Part shown: positions 12,701 to 22,480 of the stretch, piece by piece
Numbering within the stretch: the first letter of the stretch is position 1
Layout: each line of letters opens with the position of its first letter
From: Baylisascaris procyonis
Taxonomy: Eukaryota > Nematoda > Chromadorea > Rhabditida > Ascarididae
Length of the DNA: 64,000 bases
Direction of reading: 5' to 3'
Assembly (NCBI GenBank): GCA_037389465.1
Contig: JAZARR010000221.1
Span: forward strand, 4,876,501-4,940,500
The notes under the pieces: model-generated
What the model was told of the DNA's origin: nothing
The model's input: the letters and a program-made list of their open reading frames with translations, nothing else
Databases searched by the model: none
Made by a program: the position numbers and the translations under genes

Positions 12701-15700
12701 TAGACTAGCGATTTTTTGATAAATTCGGGAAGGTCGACCCGGGAAAATTGCAGAGAACGATGGCATACTGGTTGCGAACCGCGAACGGCAAAAAGCGAGC
12801 ACTAACGCTTGTAGAGAGCACAGGAACTCGAAAACTTGTGAGAGAAGCATGCAATTTTTCCCACCATTCGATTTAGAATGTCATATTTTGTATGGTGACA
12901 CTATTGGACATTCGCAATTGAATAATGGGAAAGTTGCATATTTCTAATACAAGTTTTCGAGTTTCTGTGATGGGCGTTAGCATTTACTTGCAGAGAGTGC
13001 AAAGTACGGTAGTGCTGCGTGCGCAATGGGGAGCACAAGCTCAGCTCCGTTCGCGGTTCGCAGCCAGGGTGCCGTCGTTCTCTGCAAGATTGCCATCGAA
13101 CCAGCTGTAGATTGTTAATGACCAAATGGGTGATGGCTGGAAGTTACTGCTACCGGCTACGAAGAGAGTAATGTAATCAGAAAGGAAATGTAACGAATGC
13201 GGAAATAAACGCAATAATATCACAAAAGGAATATTTAAACACTACTGATCGGATAGCGGAATATAATTTGTTAGGTAAGTGACGGTATTGCATTCGAAAT
13301 ATGCTTGACGTAACGCCTTAGAATTTCGTTTCTTCAATTCATCGGATGCGGCGACTTGCTGTTTGCTTACTTCTCGACGCCTTTCATCTCATCTCTTTCA
13401 TCCGTTCTTCCCTTCGCATCCTCCCCATTGCCCATTCCCGTCGATCTCGCGAGGTAATTTTCCAGCATTCGTCCGATGCTTATTTCATCTGTGAACTCTC
13501 AGTACTGAAACATAGCAATTTTAGAGAAGATACGTACGACGGTGAATCCGATTGACGTGGCAACAGTGGTCGATCGGGTGCTCGAAGACCGTGAGGTGAG
13601 AAGGTCTTTCTGTTTATCGTTACTCTTCGAAGGTGAAATGAGGAGTTTACTGTTTTCATTAAGGAAATTTTTTTTTGAAATAGTATATATAGGTCATGAT
13701 TCAACGTTTAATCGATGAGTTGAATGCAGCACTCACTGTAAAATGTGCTATTTATTCTTTTTTATGGAATTGTTGAGTCGTTTGCCTTTCTAATTAGTTT
13801 ATGGTGATGGCAACGATGAAATTGCATTTGGGATCGTTGATATTAAAGTATTATTAGAAGATGTATTCGCTACGCAATAAGTGAGTTAGTTGAATGGGAC
13901 AAGAAGAAATTATATTTATGCTTTGTGTTAGAATTTTGTTTAAAAAAGTTTAGCGGGTAGGGAATCTTCGTCACCATATTCGTTCCTTTGTCTGGATGAT
14001 AGCGAGTGATATCCTTCGCAAACTCATGACAAATTGTTGTACTGACGCTGCGATTATGGTAAAGAAAGGAGAGATTATTTTACTCTCTCATTGTTTATAT
14101 TTATTGAAGAATATCGTGTTGAATTCAATGATTGTAGGTTTATTGAGTGCTTTTATTAAAAGTGTTCAACAAATTAGCACCAAATAGGCGCAATTCAGTT
14201 TATTTTCTACGTAGCATAGAATATAGAGATGTTCGATTCGTAACTATTTGCTTTCAGGATATTAAAGGCTCACTAGAGGCAAAAATTGGTCGATTGGATC
14301 GATGGCGTCAATCGGCCATGAAGCATAAGGTTGCCTTTATGATCCTTTGGTTCAGTGAATTGACATGGAGTTTATGCGTTTTGATAGCCAACTTTTCTTG
14401 CTGAATAAAGGCATCTTGAAGTGGCACTGTTTTAAAATAGGGGCAGTCATATATGTAGATCAGGTTCCTTAGTAAAGGGACGAGGAGCTGGAGTCGCAGA
14501 TTGAGACCCTTTTTCGGAGCTCATCTATGATCCCAAGTGGCAAATTAGGCTGTTGTTGCATACCATAGAAACGCTCAGATGTCCAGATCTCCAAGTAAAG
14601 AATTTTTTTTTCACTTGTTATTATTAAGAATGATATCTCAAACAAAAATATTGTTTCGTTAAAGATGACACGGAACGAGACACTGCAGCAGCTATTACTC
14701 TCGACGGGTCATGCGATTCTCATCGATACAATTGAAGGCGATCCACCATGGGTATCCGAAGCAGATGAATTCGAGCTTCAGCATCTTCTCACAAAGCAGT
14801 ATATTACCCCAAGCAATATTATCGACTGGATGACCGAAAGAGTCAAACGACCTTCTGCATTGTCGCATATTAGAGTACTCTTTGATTATATTAAATTCGA
14901 TTGAATGCTGCCTTTTTCTATGATCGCCGAATGAAGATAAGGGAGGGGGAAGAAAGAAGATGATTGTTGGAACTCATGACCCCTCTCATATGCGCTAATG
15001 ACTAAACATTCTCCTGGTAAGGTGAGACTATTACCCACCAGAGGTGAATATTTTCGAGTACGATTTTGCGCATCGAGTTCAAGTTAGATCGAGTTCAATT
15101 CAAGTGAGATCGCAAGAGCATCATGTATCCGTGCAGGTAGAGGGCATGCCAGAAGAACAGTATTGTCACTGAAATGGCTGTAAAATATCTTACATATGTA
15201 ATGGGTTTTTAAAATTTTTTTCGATTTTGATCACGCACTAGAAAATTAGTATATATAGTCATTCTGTAGAGTAGGTTATATCCCACTCAGTTTCTTAATA
15301 ATAGCTTCAGTGATTTCTGATTCTTAACTAGTGGGTGGGCAAATGGATACGATGATATAGGGTGACACAATTTTTATAAATCCTAGTAACTGACAGACTG
15401 GCAGCATAGTGCTAAAAATAGTATCACAGCTGTGCAATACGTGCAATAGGGTCTATAATACGTTAGATGGAATGCAGTTGAAATGGGACAAGTGTTTAGC
15501 ATTTGCTTATTAGGTTTTTCTCGATTGTGGTCAATACAGACGCAAATATGGCTCCATTATAGTTTCAGTTATGGCTTTAGTGATTTCTGATTTGGATCTA
15601 CTGATCGATCCTAAATGAGAGATTAAGAGTATGAATGAGATGTGCTGCTTTAAATATTTTAGGGCAACAAAACGGGTCTTCTTTTAATGGAACTTCGCGC

Positions 15701-18700
15701 AAAATTGGCCACCTCTTTAACAACTCAGAGTCGAATTCCGCTTGTATCCGCGTTGACATCAGCAAACGAATTACGCACTATGATCTGTTCGCATCTGATC
15801 TGTTTCACAGCTGAGAGTGTCTTCCATCCACTTTATCCGGCACAAATTCGACTACCTGGTTCCGCGGACTCGTTGCCTTCTCCAACGCATTATATTGCTA
15901 AGCAAGCGATAAGGTGAGTAGGACAGTTACAACGCTTTCAAAAATATTAATAATTCAATTATTTTTATATCCTGGACTGTGATCCAACGGATTCCTACTT
16001 TTTTTGTGATGTGACATATTTAGAATGCCTTTTAATGTGAATTCTTGTGCGATGTTGATTTGAATAACTGTGAAAATTTTTCATATTCTTATACAAAAAT
16101 TGAAGTGGAGGTGTTCTAGCTTTTTGTCGGCAATTGTATTATCACCATTCATCTCTTCTTCCCTTATCGCTCTTCTCTTCCTTCAATTTCCAATTGCTGG
16201 CACACATCACACTTTATTGATTGGATTTTAATTGTAGGTACTTCGGTGTATGTAAAGATGATGCCGAGTGGATATTGGAGAGTGGACATAGTGTGGATTG
16301 TTGGCATAGAATGAATGCAGTAATTGAGAGGAGTGGCGCGTCTCTTGAGAGAATTCAGGTATTCTATTCGATGAGTAAATTGTTTTGCTTCGTTGTTACT
16401 TGGTTTTATATACGACTACATGGAGAGATGATATCCGGCGATCTCGAACAGATCCTTGGCAATAGAACTTTCTGCGGATACCTTGGGCAACCTGTTCACA
16501 GGATTGCTGCAACCTGTTATCCACTGAATTTCATATGAGGTGATGTAGTAGGTTTATTCTTTATAGGGTTGGTATATGGACGAGAGGCAACATGCAATTA
16601 AAGTGGCGTTATCACTTATGTTTGATCAACATCCATCACTTATGCGTGCGTTATTGGATACGGGTGATGCTCTTCTCGTTTATTGCTGTCGTTTTGCATC
16701 GTTGGATGCAGAATTGTCGATTGGGATGCGTGAACGTGATTTGCGTGCATGGCTAGCATTCATCGATATTGATACTAAACAGGTTAGCACTCAAATGTTC
16801 ATTTCTAATGTATAGCTGAATGTCTAATATATTTAATTATTAGATACGGTTGCTAGGGGTTTGGCACTTTTTCCAACTTGGTGTGTCGAGGGAGTCGATT
16901 GCGATGTAGTTTGAATCGTCGTGAATGTGAATGCTTGATTTGAAGGCAATGAGTTTGCCTAAAGCACAACGATTTAATGAGGGGATGCTAAATAAATAAA
17001 AGTTGAGCTTAGTTTCCTTTCAGCTTTTTGACTCAGTACTTCGTCCGATGGCTTTCCGACCGCCATATTTGGGTGGAAATCGACTCGGATGTATATTGAT
17101 GGAATTGCGAAGAGAGTTTATTCTCAAGGGCGTTTTTCCGCATCAACTACCTGAACTTCCGATTGGCGTTGATGTGGTTCGTTTCTTTTCTTTCTCTTCT
17201 TTTTTGAAGACTCATCTAAGTTCGAATGATATACCTATTTTAAAGACATTAGAACCGAAGTTTCAATAGTTCCTGAAATATGGTGCTTAAATTCAAAAGA
17301 GAATCACTCTGGCTGCTCTGATCGAGGACTTGTAACAAGGTTAAATACATAAAACTATGGTGGTGCCCTCTGTCCTCACCGAAGAGATGGATCTCTTAGC
17401 CATCATCCCGGGATTGAGACCTCGGATTGATCTGCAGTTTCATATTTTTCTACAATAACCTTCTGGGGCTAATTGATTGCAAAGAGGTAGACAGCCTCGT
17501 ATTTCAGATTCTTGGTTCAGAATCGCCTGCCGAAAATTACTGTGTCTCGAGGGAACCGTTCAGCATTCTCAGCCCTGACAATTTCACAACACTGTGGGCA
17601 AGTAAGCATTTTCCCGCTTCTAAATATCTGTGTTGTTGTTCTCTTGTACTACGGTGCCTGTTAAACTTACAAATACGTACCTGCTATACATCTCGATGCA
17701 CATGACTATAGGTAAGTGTCAGAAAACTTTAGTGGTCATAGTTTGATATGTATGTGGATACTCCAAAGAAAGTGAGCTTCTTACGTTGAATGGAGAGTTT
17801 ATTGGCGACTTAATATTTGATAGTTCGCGAAGGGAGGGTTAAGAGGAGAACTGATTGTATTGTCCGACAAAGTGCTTCACCTCCTTATCTGTCATAAGGT
17901 ATCTGGCTGCATCATTCCGTTCTTCTCTCCGTTTCGAAACGGGAATTCTGTGTCCGTTCAGGTAGAAAATTTCCTGTTCACAGTCATTCTCTTTTAAACG
18001 AATTTCTTACATACATTCATTTATGCTTAACAAATATATATTTATATGCATCGGACTGCGGGCTTCCTTAACTATGAAGTGTATTTAACTAATATTCGGA
18101 AGTATTTTGTCTTATTTCACACTATTAGCTCATTTTGCAATATATTATCCCTCATTTGTATAAAATTTTAGATCCGTTTTTGTTGTTGGCAAAACAGCGG
18201 AAAGAAAGCGATCTATGGACACAGGCAAACTCAAAGAAAACACCGCTAAAACTCATTTCGATGGATGAATCGAGATTAGCCGCTATCATTGAAGGTTTCC
18301 CTTTGTTTTATATGCTGTTCACTTGAGTGGCCATATGTTACTATGCGTTTAGGGGTTAGAAAGTGCCACTTTTTGTAGTTTTTATATTCTTATGAATGCA
18401 AAAATCATGAAAATTATATGTAGCCCTAAAATCCCGACTAGAACTTGTTTTCGTCAGCCTACAAAGCTGAAAAAAAGGGATATAAGTTTAGCTTCGAAAG
18501 GTTGGCGAATTATCTCGGATCGCGAACCTGTCTCCCATCAAAAAATCTGGGCAGTGAAGACTTACTTAGAGCGCATTATTTCTTAATGAGAGGTGTGCGG
18601 ATCATATTTTCGAGTTTATTTGATGTTGGTATCGGCATCTGTTGCAATCGATACGTTGATCGCTTAAATTTGATCAGTGATGATCCGAGGAGCAATTCAA

Positions 18701-20243
18701 ACATATTATTCATTTTGGGTCTATAGTTTTGTTATTGTATTTTATACAGTGGTATAGTTTGATTGGGTGGTCGATTAAGTAAAAAAATAAAGCAGAGGAA
18801 TTGTGTTGATATAAATTAATACATAGATTTCTGAAATAATGGAACTAATTTAAAGAATTGGATGCAAAAGAGACAACCGGTGAAGAGGAATTAGAGAACT
18901 ATTCTTGTGAGGAATTACGTGGTCTATTCGCACGACTCAGCACACAAGTATTGCAACGTATGAACGAGATGGAAATGCAAAACAACGAGATGAATATGTT
19001 AGCCAAGCAAATCACTCAAATGCAAAATACGCGTAGGTAAGTTGTGATGGATATTCCCATTCAGATTTTCATTTCCCATTCATTTCTCACTGTGTTTCTT
19101 CTGGTTCGAGGTGAGAATGTTTTAGGGATGTGTACCTGTATGCATCTCGCAGGTAGAGGATCAAATTTGCCCTCCAGGTGAACACAATTTGTCTATGTAA
19201 AAAACGAAAATTGTAGTATGGTTAGTACTTTCAATCGTAAGGGGAATGAGCTATTATGGCAGCTTATTTCAATGAATTAGTTTTTATAAGAATTTTTAGA
19301 GATTAGTTGAATTATCTGGTTGTTTGTAATTAAATCGGCGATTTTTTCTTTTTGTTTTTTGTTCGGAGGTTGATACATATTGTAGATTGTTTTTTTTTTT
19401 TTTTTTTCTGCTGACTGCCAGAATTAGCAATTCTTTAGTGGATTTGTGACGTATTGTAATTGAGATCTATAATTGAGATCTTTGGCGATCATAATTGTCA
19501 ACTTATAACCGACGATGACGTCATAAATACCCACAGTTACGGGTATTTTGCTAAAAATTCTTCAAGAGAGAAGGCGATAAACGTCCTTGATAGGTTGAAT
19601 ACAGGGGTGAGGGCGAGGGTGGATGGGGATTTTGAAGACAATTGATGCATTGTTGGACGGGAAGCGGATCAAAGATCATAGCAAGTGAACATTGCATTTG
19701 TGCTGAAAGTTCATCCTTCGACGATGTGACAGGAAGCGGAACATTTTTTCTTTATGAGTCCCCATCTTATCTCTCTATCTTAACCTATCGGTTTTTTTCC
19801 TGTGTGTGCCTTACCAATTCTATCAGCTGTTTAAAAATTATCTGGGTAGCAGTTGTTACAGAATGCTGGAGGAGCGCAAACGTCAGATGGAAGGTCCACC
19901 TCCATCGATACCCGACCATCGGGAGAGACGTGATTTAGGAGGGATGCCACCACCGCTGAAGACCTCTCCCACACCATTATTAAGGTCCTATTCGCCACCA
20001 CCACCAAGGCGGTGGGAAGAACGACGTAAGCCGTCAATGAGAAGGCATTCACCGGAGGAGAAATTCTCGAGGAGGTCGCCTCCTGAAGAGAGGTCGTCGA
20101 GGCGTCGTAGTCCAATTCAGTTGAAGATGACGCCCGTCACACCACCTCGCAGACATTCGCCACCCCCAGCTAAACAGCATAAACCACAGAAACCGCCCGT
20201 TGATGAGAGTGAACTTTCTGAGGGTGAAATCGTCAGCGATTGA
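6778..20243 (+). CDS. Protein with three tandem NADAR-type (YbiA-like) domains and an RS/Pro-rich tail
   Basis: Nineteen exons join in phase to 974 residues: 6778-6866, 8474-8585, 10039-10165, 10350-10569, 11621-11750, 11867-12010, 12291-12420, 13525-13595, 13693-13737, 13954-14058, 14258-14329, 14665-14874, 15663-15913, 16238-16358, 16567-16782, 17024-17176, 18129-18294, 18856-19036, 19862-20243. NADAR proteins act on ADP-ribose-linked or N-glycosidic substrates; known members include bacterial YbiA and enzymes that remove ADP-ribose from guanine. Three copies of the fold are visible, at about residues 3-183, 258-497 and 510-725. Each has the first-half motif (YPSADHYAHA; YRSVEHYAYQ; LPSPTHYIAK) and the last-half N-x-LG/TG-x-x-LM-x-LR motif (NQLGYFLMWLR; GNKTGLLLMELR; NRLGCILMELR). 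Residues ~795-848 are a Gln/Glu/Met-rich coiled coil; ~849-974 are Pro, Arg and Ser rich and end in SELSEGEIVSD. The family glutamate is changed in copies 1 and 3. The exon 6 donor (GTGCAG) is the least certain boundary. I do not know a characterised orthologue. Confidence 0.85.
7491..7511. repeat. Perfect 21-base palindrome in intron 1 of the NADAR gene
   Basis: Nine-base arms (ATGTCAAGT / ACTTGACAT) flank a GGG centre. The site lies in the 1.6 kb first intron (6867-8473), where nothing else distinctive was seen apart from a short direct repeat with CAATCATCAT near 7630-7670. It could be a dimeric protein-binding site or chance. Confidence 0.5.
8586..10038. other. Long intron 2 of the NADAR gene
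   Basis: A 1.45 kb intron bounded by AAG|GTTTGT and GTTGTAG. It contains an open frame of 108 codons on the plus strand (9087-9413) with no recognisable domain, no good splice context and no continuity with the flanking exons. I take that frame as chance. A short tandem repeat of TTAATATTAGTTCG type lies at 8593-8635. Confidence 0.6.
10609..11455. repeat. 91-bp minisatellite, nine copies, in intron 4 of the NADAR gene
   Basis: Nine head-to-tail units start with TTGGTTAATCTGCAGAATGC at 10609, 10700, 10791, 10882, 10973, 11064, 11155, 11273 and 11364. The period is exactly 91 bases except for one extra 27-base partial copy at 11246. Units differ by only a few bases; the first and last are the most divergent. 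The array is clearly richer in G+C than the flanking DNA. A 91-base period cannot keep a reading frame, so it is not coding. It occupies most of the intron 10570-11620. Confidence 0.95.
12732..13104. mobile_element. Fold-back (MITE-like) element with long imperfect inverted repeats, intron 7 of the NADAR gene
   Basis: A left arm at about 12732-12869 pairs with a right arm at about 12920-13104. The best blocks are TTGCAGAGAACGATGGCA and GCGAACCGCGAACGG at the outer ends and ACTCGAAAACTTGT with ATGCAA-TTTCCCA-ATTC at the inner ends. The right arm is longer, with about 40 extra bases in its middle. The two arms are separated by about 50 bases. No transposase frame is present. Outer ends and target duplication could not be fixed by eye. 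A non-autonomous inverted-repeat element is the simplest reading. Confidence 0.7.
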
Positions 20244-20710
20244 TTGATCTTTCAGTTTTTTTTTGTTTTACGAGTTGTTAAATTCACGTCTGCACATTGC
20301 TAGCTATATATGTGCATAATGGTGTTCTCTGTGTTTTTTGTGCTCTCTATCTATATTTTTCTTCTTGTATTATACACTTTCACAACTTGGTACAGCTTCG
20401 TTTAGAGACCTATGTGATGAGTTACAGTACTTTTCTAGATCATTTTGAATGCTTATACCACATCAAAATTGTCATAAACGGCAGTGTACAAGTTGTTTGA
20501 AGTGTACACTAGATTACTATGAAGATTTTGAAAGTGAATGTTGTAAAGGGTAAGATGTCTTTGAATTTCTTGGCATATATGCTCTTACGTTATCATGTTA
20601 TAGGTATTTAAAGTTTGCGGGTTATAACGCTCTATAATAATATCATTAGACATTCAAAAAGAAACAGAATCCCTCCACTATGTTAGTCTATGCTAGTATT
20701 AGCTGTTGAA

Positions 20711-20753
20711 GGGGATAGCAAAGGTGGGGAGGGGGAGGGGGGGTGGGTGAGGG
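20711..20753 (+). other. G-quadruplex-prone G-run
   Basis: Several runs of three to eight G are separated by one to three bases, for example at 20725-20753 (GGGG-A-GGGGG-A-GGGG...). The run lies on the sense strand, 470-510 bases after the stop of the NADAR gene, so it may be in its 3' UTR or in termination-zone DNA. The sequence meets the usual four-run quadruplex pattern. Function is inference. Confidence 0.6.
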
Positions 20754-20894
20754 CTAGACGGTGACCGAAAAATCCACTTGTAAGATTCACATTTGAGGTT
20801 TGTCATGCAAGAGTTCTTATTTCTCAAGGTTTTTCATTTCTGTTATTAATGTTGGCTGAATTACGGCTAGATTTATAAGGGATTTTGTTGGTGC

Positions 20895-21122
20895 ATGTCG
20901 TTATGTTGGCTTATCGGTTATGTGTTTGAATCGAATATATTATATCCCAACGGAGAAAGCGGAAAGGATGGCGACAATTCGATGAAAAAGAGATATGAAA
21001 CATGTGGGGATGATGCATTGCGCGGATCTTGTTGGGATATATATAGTCGGATCGCTGAATTCTATCGACAATTTGTAAAAGTTAGGGACTCGAATTGTGT
21101 TTTTTATTTGGTTTTTATTTGA
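20895..21122 (+). CDS. Small open frame of unknown status
   Basis: 75 codons from ATG to TGA. The central part (GESGKDGDNSMKKRYETC, then CWDIYSRIAEFYRQF) has a composition like real protein rather than translated AT-rich DNA. No homology is recognised, no trans-splice-like acceptor lies directly before the ATG, and the frame falls in what should be the 3' flank of the NADAR gene. It could be an exon of an unrecognised gene or a chance frame. Confidence 0.15.
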   Translation: MSLCWLIGYVFESNILYPNGESGKDGDNSMKKRYETCGDDALRGSCWDIYSRIAEFYRQFVKVRDSNCVFYLVFI

Positions 21123-22151
21123 TTTGCATTTGGTTTTTTATTTTATGAATTTTCGAATAAATTACAATTTTATTTGCCTTTTGACGAGCAAATTTCTCAA
21201 TTGTTCGCGTCAATGGCATCACTTTTGACGCATTATTTTATACTTTAATATGGTTTTAATTAAATAAGCGATATCGATATTTCTTGCTTAATGATTTCAT
21301 TTTATGTAAGTTGTCTGCATTACATGACTTTTTATTTCAAAACTAGAAGAATTCAGCTGTTTCCTTTAATTTGTGCCCTTTACTGATTAGCGATACTAAA
21401 GAAAAAGCCAATTGCAAAGCGGCATTTTGTCACCGACTCTTTTGAAGGCAGAGATAGGGGGTAAATCGCCGTGTATTGGAACTATGGTGGGCATAATCGT
21501 TAGTGATGGGTGAAATAAGTCACGAAGTAAGTCTAGTCACGGAAATGACTCGCAACTGGTGTGGTCCCTGTCATTCAATACCTTCGTGATGAAGTTGTTT
21601 GCAAGGAAAGTTTGACGTGGAGGTGGGTGATTGAGTAATCAATACCTGTGGTAAGCGACTCCTCACACGATACCTCTTGATAATATGGAAGTCACGAAAA
21701 GTGAACTATAACGGGAAAGAACCGGGCGGGAGAGAAGAGGTAGGGGGCAGGGGGTACACCTGTCTCCTGGGCAAACTTCCCAGGAAACGGAATTTGGTAG
21801 TCAGTGTGCAAGTCAAGCTATGGACGTACTATTACGTTGCCGTTTAACTTTGGGGAGTTTTGTATTCGATTTGATGGAAATCACCTCGAAATGAGTGGTA
21901 ATTTCGGCATAGCGCTTGCAACTTTTTAGTGGTAAAGGAGGCATTTTTTTTCATCCTTAAACTGGTCCCATTGCTGAGAAGATATTAAAAAAACAACCAT
22001 GGATTCGTAAATAGAAGAGGTTTTTTTTTGTATAATTTTCCAGTTTAAAGTATCAATGCAAAACGATTGCCAACTTTCATCAATATTCCTTCAATGTGAA
22101 ACAGACGAAAACCTCTTAGTATAAACGGGCTCTTTCGTAGAAATTCAAACA

Positions 22152-22157
22152 TTTATT
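22152..22157 (-). other. Candidate polyadenylation signal of ZNF830
   Basis: The minus strand reads AATAAA here, about 325 bases past the ZNF830 stop codon. It is the first canonical signal I noticed on that side. The assignment is tentative. Confidence 0.35.
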
Positions 22158-22480
22158 TTAAGCATTTGCGCATAACTTCTCAAACGTATCAACAATTTTC
22201 GATGATATCGTATCATTCAACTTAGAGCCACTTCAAACCTTATAAAACATTAGCAAGTAGCTATCGCAAGAGTCGAAAGAGAAAAATCTAGTTCCGTTGT
22301 ATTCAAAATGCTTAAATATGTTGACTGCATTTACTAAGCTTTCTTGCCTCCTTCTAAAAACATCCGCCCGTCGACCGATCACTTTAGAACTCCGTCCTCC
22401 CTTCTACCATCCGTTCTCTTCTCTCCGACACGGAAATCCTGACCATCAGCTTGTCAAAGATCACATAAACAATGGATCGA

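Larger units (their letters stand above)
20244..22480. other. Intergenic region between the convergent NADAR and ZNF830 genes
   Basis: Both flanking genes end here, so the stretch should hold two 3' UTRs. It contains a G-rich run at 20711-20753, a 75-codon plus-strand frame at 20895-21122 and an AATAAA at 21156-21161. No conserved domain or RNA gene was recognised. Confidence 0.6.

Noticed and set aside
1..20243. REP and NADAR genes as one operon
   Set aside because: The 2.3 kb gap is far larger than the roughly 100-base spacing usual in nematode operons.
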